This document shows positions 1-7,931 of a stretch of DNA of 64,000 nucleotides, piece after piece. Positions within the stretch are counted from its first letter, which is position 1; the number at the start of each line of letters is the position of its first letter. Both the position numbers and the translations under genes were made by a program. The stretch spans positions 939,547 through 1,003,546 of the forward strand of contig NZ_LT671417.1 of assembly GCF_900128445.1 (NCBI RefSeq). The letters are read 5' to 3'. This DNA is from Thermophilibacter provencensis (GTDB lineage Bacteria; Actinomycetota; Coriobacteriia; Coriobacteriales; Atopobiaceae). The notes under the pieces were generated by a model, which was not told the DNA's origin, made no database searches, and saw nothing but the letters and a program-made list of their open reading frames with translations.

Positions 1-2
1 AT

Positions 3-1517
3 ATGCCGGCTATAACAAGCGACGAGGAGCTGGCCCGCGCGATAGACCGCATGAGGGCGGCGGGTACAGACGTCGCAGAGTACGAGCTCAAGGCATCAGT
101 TGACGATCTGCCCAAAAGTACCGCGGAGACAATGTCGGCGTTCGCAAACACCGCGGGCGGGACGATAATCTTGGGCGTGCGCGAGTCTCGTGGGTTCCAC
201 CCGGCAAAGGGGTTCGTTCCAAAAACCATCCAGGCCAAGTGCGCGCAGACGGCTCGCGAAGAGGTCTCACCGCCCATCGCGTCCGATATTCGCGTCCTGA
301 TGTTTGAGGGCGCGCCCGTAGTCGTTGCGAACATCCCTGAGGCATCCGCCAGACAAAAGCCCTGCTACGTCCGCAGACTGGGCCAGCGCAACGGCTCGTA
401 CATCCGCACCGGAGACGGTGACCACAAGATGACACCATACGAGATAGACCGCTTCATCGAAAATCAGCTCAGGAGCGCTCGAAACGACGTAGCAATAGTG
501 CGCGAGGCAACCATTGACGACCTCGACGCCGAGCTTCTCTCCAGCTGGCTGGCAGCGGAGCGCAGCTCCTCGTTTGGGAGGGCGGATGCGGTCGACGATT
601 GCACGCTGCTTGCTAACCGCCGAGTGATTGCCGCCGATGAGGACGGGACGCTTCGGCCTACGCTCGCGGGACTCATGGCGCTCGGAAACTTTCCCCAAAA
701 GTACTTCCCAAGGATGAACGTCGTGTTCTCGTGCTACCCGCAAAGCGAGAAGGGCGTCCTGTCACCGCAGGGGAAGCGGTTCGAAGACATCGCCAATCTC
801 GATGGACCCATACCCCAGATGATCGTTGACGCTTTGCGGGCGGTCTCTCGCAACATCAAGCACGGGGCCATCGTCAAGGGCGCTCTCAGGGAGGACGTCC
901 CCGATTATCCGCTCGATGCCATACGTGAGGCCGTGGCGAACGCGCTCATGCATCGGGACTACTCTTTCGACGGCCAGGGCGAGCCCGTTATGATTGACCT
1001 TTACCCGGACCGTCTTGAGATCAGCAACCCCGGTGGCCTCTACGGGTCGCTCACGGTTGACCAGCTCGGACAACGTGGCGGAACTGCGTCGCGCAACCAG
1101 GCCCTGTCGCGAATACTCGAAGAGGTCCCGTATACCGACATAGACGGTCGGCGCGGGCACGTCGTCGAGAACCGGGGTACGGGGTATCCCATCATCCGCA
1201 GTGCGCTCGCTGATGCCCTCATGGACAAGCCCATCATAGACAACGGGCTCGACGGGTTCCGCATCATCTTCCGACACCGCAGCATGACAGAGCAGGAGAG
1301 TACAAGTTACACCAGGGGCAACGTTCGTGAGGCGGTCCTCGACTTCATCTCGGCGAGGGAGAGCGTGAGCACCTCCGAGATTGCGCGTGCGGCCGGTGTT
1401 TCTAACAAGACGGCGCGCGGTTACATCAACGAACTCATTGCTGAGGGCATCGTGGAAGGTCTCGGCTCTCAGAACAGCCCCAAGAGGAGATATCGTCTGG
1501 CGGGCAAGAGGGGCTGA
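3..1517 (+). CDS. AlbA_2/Schlafen-type ATP-binding regulator
   Basis: The protein has 504 residues. The N-terminal ~130 residues fit the AlbA_2 (divergent AAA-4) nucleic-acid-binding fold, with the sequence FANTAGGTIILGV. A GHKL/HATPase_c_4-type domain follows, with an N-box-like EAVANALMHRDY at about 309-320, an ISNPGGL box at 340-346 and RGTGYPI near 390. A winged helix (SEIARAAGVSNKTARGYI) closes the protein. Families of this kind are annotated as transcriptional regulators or ATP-binding proteins and are frequent in accessory and defence-rich DNA; the ligand is unknown. The ATG lies 2 bases from the window edge, so the ribosome binding site is not visible and a slightly earlier start cannot be excluded. 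An IS remnant lies directly downstream. Confidence 0.8.
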   Translation: MPAITSDEELARAIDRMRAAGTDVAEYELKASVDDLPKSTAETMSAFANTAGGTIILGVRESRGFHPAKGFVPKTIQAKCAQTAREEVSPPIASDIRVLMFEGAPVVVANIPEASARQKPCYVRRLGQRNGSYIRTGDGDHKMTPYEIDRFIENQLRSARNDVAIVREATIDDLDAELLSSWLAAERSSSFGRADAVDDCTLLANRRVIAADEDGTLRPTLAGLMALGNFPQKYFPRMNVVFSCYPQSEKGVLSPQGKRFEDIANLDGPIPQMIVDALRAVSRNIKHGAIVKGALREDVPDYPLDAIREAVANALMHRDYSFDGQGEPVMIDLYPDRLEISNPGGLYGSLTVDQLGQRGGTASRNQALSRILEEVPYTDIDGRRGHVVENRGTGYPIIRSALADALMDKPIIDNGLDGFRIIFRHRSMTEQESTSYTRGNVREAVLDFISARESVSTSEIARAAGVSNKTARGYINELIAEGIVEGLGSQNSPKRRYRLAGKRG

Positions 1518-1538
1518 CTATAACAGTTAGAGGGCAGT

Positions 1539-1590
1539 GGCTACTGTGGAAGCTACTTAGGAAGCCTGCTTCCACACTTCCACAGTAGCC
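1539..1590. repeat. 14-bp palindrome after the AlbA_2 gene
   Basis: Perfect inverted arms GGCTACTGTGGAAG (1539-1552) and CTTCCACAGTAGCC (1577-1590) enclose a second small stem, GGAAGC/GCTTCC. It starts 21 bp after the stop codon of the AlbA_2 gene and ends just before the transposase remnant. It could be a terminator (it has no T-run) or a leftover of the insertion-sequence end. Confidence 0.6.
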
Positions 1591-1620
1591 CGGGTATTCC
1601 TCCAGCGGTCGAACCGCGTG

Positions 1621-2308
1621 TCAAGCCGTTCGCCACGTGGTTGTCCTTGATTTGGGGCTAAAGGACAAAATGCGTGCCCAGTCAGTCCCTGTCCGTGCGG
1701 TATGGCTCGGCATGATGAAGCCCTGACCACACGATGGCGTCTCCCCATCGAGGAACGGTTCCTTCGAGTTTCTCTTGGGGGCAAGCCTCTCATAGACGGC
1801 CTTGGTTGAGGTGTCCGTGGGCATCGTGCGCAGCATCTCCGAAGTGGGCAGCGCCTTCGCGAGGCCGTCTCCCCGTTGGACATCACGACCTCAGGGGCCG
1901 CCATGCGGCCCATTGGCGATGCCCGTGCACGAGAGTTCTCGGAGCGCGTGAGGTGCCACCCCAGGACGTGATCGTCGTCCGAGGCGATGAGCACCGCCGC
2001 CCTTCTTCCGAGATGAATGCCGTCTACATAGATGACCCTTCTGGGGCGCTCCGCCTTGGGCGGCATCGGCCAAGTCTCCCAGAAGCGGGCGGCCTTCCTC
2101 CTGAAGGCTCTCCCGCTGCCAGGATGTCGGTCTGGCACCTGCATGTGAGGGGCCGGCCGAGGAGGGCTTCCAGCAGCTTCGCCGCGTTGTCTATCCTCCG
2201 TATCGAGCTCGCGCCGCACGAGGCGCGCCTCCACTGCGCCCCGCCCGCGCCCGTCTTGCCGATCTTGGCCATCTTTTTGCCACATGCGGGACAGTGTGGT
2301 GCAGCCAT
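1621..2308 (-). pseudogene. Degenerate IS1249-like (IS256 group) transposase remnant
   Basis: Reading on the minus strand from 2308, an N-terminal zinc-ribbon segment (HCPACGKKM, then a second Cys-containing stretch RRASCGASS) runs into another frame carrying GRAFRRKAARFWETWP and RRVIYVDGIHLGRRAAVL. The DD(E)-type core then breaks again into a third frame. The YVDGIHLGR block is characteristic, to my knowledge, of IS1249-like transposases of actinobacteria. Several frameshifts and the missing C-terminal half make it non-functional. No clear matching terminal inverted repeats were found, so the borders are approximate. Confidence 0.7.
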
Positions 2309-2532
2309 GCGGGACCTCGCTGTTTCGGCAGCTCGTATGCCGAAAGCAGGATGCTCTGGCTGCTCAAACGCAGGGAACGTTACACACATTCTGCCCAGGT
2401 GGAAAGTTGGGGGGCACTACTTGGGACGCTTGTAATCGGGGTTCTACCCGCATGGATGTTGCGGGGGCTCACACACTTTTTGTCCTATAAGCCTTCTTGT
2501 CCCATGGGCCCGAATGTTTCGCGGGCGCGAAC

Positions 2533-2564
2533 AAAAAGCCCGGAGATCGCATGACCTCCGGGCT
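2533..2564 (-). terminator. Rho-independent terminator of tRNA-fMet
   Basis: On the minus strand, AGCCCGGAG pairs with CTCCGGGCT around a 10-nt loop and is followed by five T residues. It begins about 10 bp downstream of the tRNA 3' end. Confidence 0.85.
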
Positions 2565-2573
2565 GACTTCGCA

Positions 2574-2650
<77 letters not shown>

Positions 2651-2680
2651 ATTGGGTGCACCGCGTGTGTGCAAGAAATA

Positions 2681-2709
2681 ACTATATCGACCACCTATCC
2701 ATGCCGCAA
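2681..2709 (-). promoter_or_regulatory. Sigma-70-type promoter for tRNA-fMet
   Basis: On the minus strand, TTGCGG (-35, at 2704-2709) and TATAGT (-10, at 2681-2686) are separated by exactly 17 bp. A start about 7 nt downstream would give a leader of roughly 24 nt before the tRNA. Confidence 0.7.
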
Positions 2710-2934
2710 GGAGCAAACGGAATTGTGTCTGTATCTCCACAACTACTCCACCGAAGAGAATCGACGATGGATGGGGGCGGGGAGATCAACGCTCTTTGGA
2801 CTGGATGCAAATTGCGGCCAACCCTGACACGTTCACCGATTGCGTCGTCGCCTTACGGCGAAAGGGCGCGGCTCCGGGGCATCGGGCTGGATATGGTGCT
2901 CAACGCCATGTATAAGCTCAGCGAAAGGAGCGCA

Positions 2935-3693
2935 ATGAACCGTCTCGCAGACAAGGTTGCCATTGTCACCGGGGCAAACTCTGGCGTGGGGGCCGCCGTT
3001 TCTAGGCTCTTTGCCGCAGAGGGCGCCAAGGTGGTCATGAGCGCGCGTCGCGCCGAAGCCCTTGAGGAGGTCGCCGCGCAGATTGCCGAGTTCGGCGGCG
3101 AGACCCTCGTCGTTCCCACGGACATCTCCAAGCCGGATGATCCCGAGAGCCTCATGTCCGCTGCGATGGAGAGGTACGGGAGGATTGACGTTCTGGTCAA
3201 CAACGCAGGCGTGCTCGAGAGCGGCCTCAAGCCCATCGATCGCTACACCGACGAGGACCTCGACCGCATCGTCGAGACCAACCAGAAGGGAACCATGCGC
3301 TGCATGCGTGCGGCTACCAGGCGCATGACGGCCGGCGCCTCCATCGTCAACGTGGCCTCCATTGCGGGGGAGCGCGGCTGCGGCGGAGCGGCGTACGTAA
3401 GCTCCAAGGCGGCCGTCATCGGGGTTACCAAGCACACCGCGCTGCGCTTCCAGGTGGCGGGCATCCGGTGCAACGCGGTGTGCCCGGGCAACATCACGAC
3501 GCCCATGACCGCGGGTCTGGACCCAGCAACGCTCGACCAGGACATGATCGGAGCAATGGCGCTGCATTCCAACATGCGGACTCAGTCCTGCACGCCCGAG
3601 GACGTGGCGAACATCGTGCTCTTTCTCGCGAGTGACGAGTCGCGCGCCATCACCGGGCAGATCATCGTGAGCGACTTCGGGAGCATGCTCTAG
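2935..3693 (+). CDS. SDR-family NAD(P)-dependent oxidoreductase
   Basis: The protein has 252 residues, the usual length of a classical short-chain dehydrogenase. It shows the cofactor glycine motif TGANSGVG (12-19), NNAG (89-92), a catalytic Ser in VASIAG and YVSSK (Tyr154/Lys158). The C-terminus ends with the usual ITGQ and GG-like region. The ATG at 2935 is chosen because GAAAGGAG lies 6 nt upstream; the longer in-frame reading would start inside the tRNA. The substrate cannot be inferred. It stands alone, followed by a family-C repeat and a hairpin. Confidence 0.88.
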   Translation: MNRLADKVAIVTGANSGVGAAVSRLFAAEGAKVVMSARRAEALEEVAAQIAEFGGETLVVPTDISKPDDPESLMSAAMERYGRIDVLVNNAGVLESGLKPIDRYTDEDLDRIVETNQKGTMRCMRAATRRMTAGASIVNVASIAGERGCGGAAYVSSKAAVIGVTKHTALRFQVAGIRCNAVCPGNITTPMTAGLDPATLDQDMIGAMALHSNMRTQSCTPEDVANIVLFLASDESRAITGQIIVSDFGSML

Positions 3694-3703
3694 GAATCTT
3701 TTT

Positions 3704-3732
3704 ATGACAGTTGACCCTGTCACCTTTGTCAT
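3704..3732. repeat. Family-C dispersed repeat, single arm
   Basis: The 28-bp sequence beginning ATGACAGTTGACCCTG and ending CACCTTTGTCA matches the right arm of the perfect palindrome at 30415-30480. A diverged copy is at 56898-56925. All three copies lie between genes. Confidence 0.75.
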
Positions 3733-3743
3733 AACAAAGCACT

Positions 3744-3777
3744 GGGCGCCTCGCGGCGGAGAGGCCGCGAGGCGCCC
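3744..3777 (-). terminator. Strong GC hairpin after the LPXTG gene
   Basis: Perfect 14-bp arms GGGCGCCTCGCGGC and GCCGCGAGGCGCCC flank a 6-nt loop, 21 bp downstream of the stop codon of the minus-strand LPXTG gene. The T-run is weak (GCTTTGTT). It lies between convergent genes and may act in both directions. Confidence 0.6.
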
Positions 3778-3798
3778 GAGGGGGCCGTGCGATCGGGG

Positions 3799-5475
3799 CT
3801 AGGAGCGGCGGCGACGGAGCGCTGTGGCCGCGATCGTGGCGAGAATCCCGGAGCCGCCGAGCAGGGCGGGAGCCACGAGGGTGGCATCCCCGGTCTTCGG
3901 GAGCGCGCTCTTTGCGCGAGCGGGACGTGAGGCCGAGGCGCTCTTGCCCCCGTCGTTCCCCGAGCTCTTGTCGACGACCTTCGACGGGTCATCGCCCGAG
4001 CCCTTGCCGGTTCCGGGGTTGTCTCCGGTGCCGGGGTTGTCGGGCTTGGCCGGGGGCTCGCCGGGGTTGTCGGGCTTGTTCGGCTCGCCGGGGCTATCGG
4101 GTTCGTCCGGCTTTCCCGGCTCGTCAGTTCCGCCTCCACCCGGCTCGTTCGTGTCGGGCTTTGCCTCCCAGAGGGCGGTGAGGGTCTCGTCCGGCCGGTC
4201 CGTGGTGAGCGTCACCGTGTCTCCGGGCTGGTGGACGGTTCCGTCCGTGGCCCTCCAGCCCCTGAACGCGTACCCCTCGCGCACGGGCGCGGCCGCGGCG
4301 ACGAGGTCCTTCTCGGTGTGCGACCTACCGGTGCCCCAGTCGATGCCGAACGTCGAGCGCTCGGTCTCGGGCGTGGTCGCCCCGCCGGCCGCGTCGTAAG
4401 AGAGCGAGCAGGTCTTGTCCCAGACGGCGTAGAGCGTGGGGTCCGAACAGGTCGAGTCCCCCTCGTCGTCTTGCAGCTCATAGGCGTTCACGTATCGTCC
4501 GGACTCGCCTAGGGGGGACTCGTCCTGCGAGGGGGTGCTGGCAGATCCGCGATACATCGCGCGCCGGTCTCCTCCGGCGAAGAAAGAGGCGTCTCTCCAG
4601 AAGAGGAACGCATATCCCTCGCGCACGGGGATGGTGTCCGTGACGTCGAAGTTGACGCTGGTGGGAGGGTCGACGCTTCCGTCCACCCAGACGCGGTCCG
4701 GACCGACCACCTTGGTCGCGACGGAGGTGGGCTGGCCGTCGATGGTGCCGCCCGCGGCGTCGTAGCGCATCGTGGCGAGATAGCGATAGGGGGGCTCGGG
4801 GATGACGGTGACCTTGTATCCCACGTTCATCACGGTGGTTGCGGTGTCGCCGTCATCTGCCCTGCCCGTGAGGGTGATCTTGAAGTAGGCGTAGACCGGC
4901 GTGTCGTCGGGCGTGACCTTTACGCCCTCAAAGCTGAAGGAGATGTTGCCGCTGGGGTTGGGAGAGCTCGCCCTGGTGAAGAGGTAGCCGGAGCCGGGGT
5001 AGCTTCCCGCGGGATAGTACGTGGATCTGACCGACTGTCCATAGGGCGCCGCCGACACGTTGGTCACCCGATAGGTCTTGGTGAGCGCCTTGCCCCCCAG
5101 GCCACCATAGTTCTGCTTCGTGAATCGCGTGATGGCCGGGATTGACTTGTCAGATATCTCGGAATCCTCGACGACGACGATCTCGCCGTAGTCCCCTGGC
5201 CTCGGGTAGGTGTTGCCGGGGGAGTCGAGGCTCCCGTCAGCAGAGTCGTTGGGGTTGATGCGCAGGATGCTATCGGCATTGCCGTCCGCGGGAAAGATAC
5301 TCGCGGGGACGTGCGACCATTCGGAGTCCTCGGGCTCCAGCTCGACGATGTTCTCGCACTCTTCTTTCTCCCCATCCTCCATCTTTGCAATCGCAGGGGC
5401 GGCGGGGAGCGCCGCCGCGAGCAAGAGCGCTAGAGTCAGGGTGGTCGCTCCGAAGCGGGGCGGTATACGAGCCAT
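3799..5475 (-). CDS. LPXTG-anchored surface protein with Listeria-Bacteroides-type repeats
   Basis: The protein has 558 residues. It has a signal peptide (hydrophobic ALLLAAALPAAPAIA) and an N-terminal region of about 200 residues of unknown fold. Two InlB/Flg_new-like repeats follow, marked by RYDAAGG...REGYAFLFW and SYDAAGG...REGYAFRGW. A Pro/Gly/Glu/Asp-rich wall-spanning linker comes next, and then the sorting signal LPKTG at about 525-529, a hydrophobic stretch and RRRRS. By family knowledge it would be covalently attached to the cell wall by a class A or E-type sortase. The start at 5475 is chosen over an earlier in-frame ATG because AAGGAG sits 6 nt upstream. The leader holds two copies of an operator-like palindrome and a possible attenuator. 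Confidence 0.9.
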   Translation of the reverse strand: MARIPPRFGATTLTLALLLAAALPAAPAIAKMEDGEKEECENIVELEPEDSEWSHVPASIFPADGNADSILRINPNDSADGSLDSPGNTYPRPGDYGEIVVVEDSEISDKSIPAITRFTKQNYGGLGGKALTKTYRVTNVSAAPYGQSVRSTYYPAGSYPGSGYLFTRASSPNPSGNISFSFEGVKVTPDDTPVYAYFKITLTGRADDGDTATTVMNVGYKVTVIPEPPYRYLATMRYDAAGGTIDGQPTSVATKVVGPDRVWVDGSVDPPTSVNFDVTDTIPVREGYAFLFWRDASFFAGGDRRAMYRGSASTPSQDESPLGESGRYVNAYELQDDEGDSTCSDPTLYAVWDKTCSLSYDAAGGATTPETERSTFGIDWGTGRSHTEKDLVAAAAPVREGYAFRGWRATDGTVHQPGDTVTLTTDRPDETLTALWEAKPDTNEPGGGGTDEPGKPDEPDSPGEPNKPDNPGEPPAKPDNPGTGDNPGTGKGSGDDPSKVVDKSSGNDGGKSASASRPARAKSALPKTGDATLVAPALLGGSGILATIAATALRRRRS

Positions 5476-5520
5476 CTGTGCTCCTTCCTGGTTGGGGTAA
5501 GCCCCCACAGGTTAGGGGAT

Positions 5521-5531
5521 GACGCAGCGTC
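5521..5531 (-). promoter_or_regulatory. Operator-like palindrome, copy 1
   Basis: GACGC-N-GCGTC sits 46 bp upstream of the LPXTG start codon inside a 25-bp segment (5520-5544). That segment matches 5814-5838 at about 22 of 25 positions. In both copies the palindrome occupies the spacer just downstream of a TTGxCG hexamer on the minus strand. Confidence 0.5.
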
Positions 5532-5576
5532 CCCGGCAAGGGGGTCTCGTCGAGATGGGTGAGGCGGAAAAGAGTG

Positions 5577-5607
5577 CCGCCCCCGCATGTGAGCGATGCG
5601 GGGGCGG
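5577..5607 (-). terminator. Terminator/attenuator hairpin in the LPXTG leader
   Basis: Perfect 12-bp arms CCGCCCCCGCAT and ATGCGGGGGCGG flank a 7-nt loop. On the minus strand the hairpin is followed by CACTCTTTT. It ends about 100 bp before the LPXTG start and no gene precedes it on that strand. It would therefore terminate a leader transcript, which suggests attenuation. Confidence 0.6.
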
Positions 5608-5610
5608 CTG

Positions 5611-5828
5611 GGCGCCCCTCCGAGGGAGCTACTCGGTCGAGGTGGGGCGCCAGGACGATGCGGCTGTCGTCACGCTACCCGTGGGGGTGAGGAGACGCGA
5701 GACGACCGGGGAGTTGCCGCGTGTCCGATGGAGAGTCGGAGGTGCCTCTGCCATGCCGGGCGCATGGGGACGAGCCCCATCCAGCCACGTCCGACGGCAA
5801 CCACCCTATCTCGTGACGCTGCGTCTCC
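5611..5828 (-). other. Structured non-coding leader region (candidate regulatory RNA)
   Basis: The 589-bp gap between the divergent LPXTG gene and amtB has no convincing gene. It is rich in paired segments: GGCGCCCC/GGGGCGCC (5611-5618 with 5644-5651), GTTGCCG/CGGCAAC (5713-5719 with 5795-5801), and GGAGACGC/GCGTCTCC (5691-5698 with 5821-5828). CGTCACG/CGTGACG (5668-5674 with 5812-5818) crosses the last pair and so would be a pseudoknot or an alternative fold. Together with the terminator at 5577-5607 it looks like a leader RNA. No known riboswitch consensus was recognised. Confidence 0.4.
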
Positions 5829-5833
5829 GTCAA
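5805..5833 (-). promoter_or_regulatory. Putative promoter with an operator in its spacer (LPXTG gene)
   Basis: On the minus strand TTGACG (5828-5833) and GATAGG (5805-5810) are 17 bp apart. The perfect palindrome GACGCAGCGTC (5815-5825) fills the spacer, a classic repressor position. The -10 element is weak. A transcript from here would carry a leader of about 320 nt. Confidence 0.4.
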
Positions 5834-6064
5834 GGGGGATTCAAGAAAAGGGCGCGAGAGGCCGTGAGCGGTGTGGAGGCGCGCGTCGGCGCGCACCGCG
5901 TTGGGTTTCGGCCGGGTTTCGGGCGGTCGACCCCGCGTTTCTCGGCGGCTACCAACGTTTCCTTTTCGGCGCCGCATCGTTAATGACGCGGCCTCCCTCC
6001 CCGTGCGCCTCCTCCGGGATGGCAACATCTGCCGGGTAGCGTCCGCACGACTGAGGAGGCCGTT

Positions 6065-7342
6065 ATGTACGATACGGGATCTACCGCCTTTATGCTCGTC
6101 TGCACCATGCTCGTCCTGTTCATGACCCCGGGTCTCGCATTCTTCTACGGGGGGCTCGCTCGTCGCAAGAACGTCGTGAACACGATGCTCATGTGCTTCG
6201 TCGTGATTGGCGTCGTTGGAATCGCCTGGGTTCTCGCGGGCTGGTCGTTTGCCTATGGGGGAGACGGCTCACTCTCGTGGTTCGGTGGGTTCGACCAGAT
6301 GGGGCTTGCAGGCCTCGTCACCAACATGCTCGCGGAGGCAGGGTCCGTGCCCGCTGACACGGTCTATCCCACGCTCCTGGACGTCTGCTTTCAGATGGCG
6401 TTTGCCATGATCACCGCGGCGATCGTCACGGGGTCCGTCGCCGGACGCATGCGGTTCGGCGCGATCGTTGCCTTCATCGCCGTCTGGTCCCTCGTGGTGT
6501 ACGCGCCGCTCGCGCACATGGTCTGGGGCGGGGAGGGCTCGCTTATCGGCGACGTCATCGGCGCGCTGGACTTTGCCGGCGGCGACGTGGTCCACATCAG
6601 CTCCGGCGTGACGGGGCTCATCCTGTGCCTCTTCCTCGGAGGGCGGAAGGGATTCGGCCTCAAGAGCTACCGGCCGCACAACGTGCCGTTCGTCGCGCTG
6701 GGGGCGGGCCTTCTTTGGCTCGGGTGGTTTGGCTTCAACGGCGGCTCCGAGTTCGCCGCGGATGAGGTCGCGGCGCTGGCGATTCTCAACACCGTTGTCT
6801 CCAGCGCGGCAGGCCTTGTCTCCTGGCTCGTGACCGAGCGCGTTGCAACCGGCAAGCCGACGCTCGTGGGTGCCTGCACTGGCCTTGTGGCCGGTCTTGT
6901 GGTGGTGACGCCGGGAGCCGGCTTTGTGGAGCCGTGGGCGGCGGTCGTGATGGGCATCATTGTCGCACCTGTCTGCTACCTGGCAATCTCCAAGCTGAAG
7001 GCACGCATCGGCTATGATGACGCGCTCGACGCCTTTGGCTGCCACGGAGTGGGTGGCATCCTCGGCGGCGTCCTCACGGGCCTCTTCTGCGTGCCGGAGC
7101 TCTCCTGGACTGAGGCGGGAGGCCTGCTCTACACCGGTGACGCCTCGCTGCTCGTGAGCCAGGTGGTTGGAATCCTGGTCACGCTTGCGATCGTCATCGT
7201 GCTCGACCTCGTGCTCGTGGCCGTTGTCCGTGCGGCGTTTGGCGGCAGCCTGCGCGTGAGCGAGCACGACGAGGCGCTTGGACTCGATGTGTCCGCGCAC
7301 GGCGAGAGCGCCTACCCCGCCTTCACTGGACTCGACGCATAG
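6065..7342 (+). CDS. amtB: Ammonium transporter
   Basis: The protein has 425 residues, the usual length for an Amt/Rh-family channel. It begins with a hydrophobic segment, TPGLAFFYGGL, the typical Amt N-terminus. Conserved blocks such as DFAGGDVVHISSG, LWLGWFGFNGGSE and DALDAFGCHGVGG hold the expected pore histidines. Eleven membrane helices are expected. It moves ammonium across the cytoplasmic membrane and is gated by the PII protein encoded 14 bp downstream. The start is supported by TGAGGAGG 6 nt before the ATG. Confidence 0.95.
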   Translation: MYDTGSTAFMLVCTMLVLFMTPGLAFFYGGLARRKNVVNTMLMCFVVIGVVGIAWVLAGWSFAYGGDGSLSWFGGFDQMGLAGLVTNMLAEAGSVPADTVYPTLLDVCFQMAFAMITAAIVTGSVAGRMRFGAIVAFIAVWSLVVYAPLAHMVWGGEGSLIGDVIGALDFAGGDVVHISSGVTGLILCLFLGGRKGFGLKSYRPHNVPFVALGAGLLWLGWFGFNGGSEFAADEVAALAILNTVVSSAAGLVSWLVTERVATGKPTLVGACTGLVAGLVVVTPGAGFVEPWAAVVMGIIVAPVCYLAISKLKARIGYDDALDAFGCHGVGGILGGVLTGLFCVPELSWTEAGGLLYTGDASLLVSQVVGILVTLAIVIVLDLVLVAVVRAAFGGSLRVSEHDEALGLDVSAHGESAYPAFTGLDA

Positions 7343-7355
7343 GGAGCGTGCAAAC

Positions 7356-7694
7356 ATGAAGAAGGTAACGGCCATCATCCGTCCCGAGAAGCTCGAGGAG
7401 CTCAAGGACGCGCTAAACGAGAAGGGCATCCACGGCATGACCGTCTACGAGGTCATGGGCTGCGGAAGCCAGCACGGCTGGACCGAGTACTATCGCGGCA
7501 AGGAGGTCATGCTCAACATGATCCCCAAGGTGAAGGTTGAGCTCGTTGTCAATAACGCGCAGGTCGAGGACCTGATTGGGCTCGTCTGTGACGTTGCCCG
7601 CACCGGCGAGGTGGGCGACGGCAAGATCTTCGTCTACCCGGTTGAGGAGTGCGTGCGCATCCGCACCGGCGAGCGCGGCGTCAAGGCCGTGTAG
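7356..7694 (+). CDS. glnK: PII nitrogen-regulatory protein with Val at position 51
   Basis: The protein has 112 residues, the standard PII length. MKKVTAIIRPEKLEELKDAL opens the first strand and helix, and the T-loop spans about residues 37-55. It would sense ATP/ADP and 2-oxoglutarate and block AmtB by inserting the T-loop; the amtB-glnK pairing supports this. In the usual RGAEY motif the Tyr51 that is uridylylated or adenylylated is replaced: here the sequence is RGKEV, with Val51. Covalent control at this site is therefore impossible, although Tyr45/46 remain. The start is fixed by GGGAG upstream and by homology; an earlier in-frame start overlaps amtB. Confidence 0.93.
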   Translation: MKKVTAIIRPEKLEELKDALNEKGIHGMTVYEVMGCGSQHGWTEYYRGKEVMLNMIPKVKVELVVNNAQVEDLIGLVCDVARTGEVGDGKIFVYPVEECVRIRTGERGVKAV

Positions 7695-7715
7695 GGCGCG
7701 CAGCGGGTCCGGCGC

Positions 7716-7917
7716 GCTGCGTAAATCCGGGTCGTGGCAATTTCCCCGCCGCCGGCGTTGCGCGGATGGGGGTTATGGCAGCCCGCACTTCTCGCCGCCT
7801 GCGGTTCTTCTCGCCAGCGTTGTCCAAAGTAGGGTTGTGGCAGCGAGATTTCTGCCACAACCCCAATCTGGACAACGCCCCGCGGCGCCAGATTGCCATA
7901 ACCCCGATTCCCGCAAC
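7716..7917 (+). repeat. Family-A 202-bp repeat array, left flank of nuclease gene 1
   Basis: Five 25-bp sites begin at 7716, 7757, 7819 (direct) and 7852, 7893 (inverted). Each runs from GTTG (or GCTG) to a GGGGTTRTGGCAG-like core. Sites 3 and 4 form a nearly perfect palindrome with an 8-bp loop. The same element, in reverse, lies at 9250-9451, and a diverged copy with identical site spacing is at 61973-62174. It fills the gap between glnK and the nuclease gene. Confidence 0.9.
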
Positions 7918-7931
7918 GCGCCGAGTTGACC

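Noticed and set aside
1539-1590. Terminal inverted repeat of the IS1249-like remnant
   Set aside because: Both arms lie at one end of the remnant and no matching sequence was found near 2308-2520, so it is recorded only as a palindrome.
5577-5828. Known riboswitch (cobalamin, c-di-GMP, c-di-AMP ydaO)
   Set aside because: I looked for the conserved core sequences on both strands and found none. Only unassigned pairing potential can be claimed. A covariance-model scan would be decisive.
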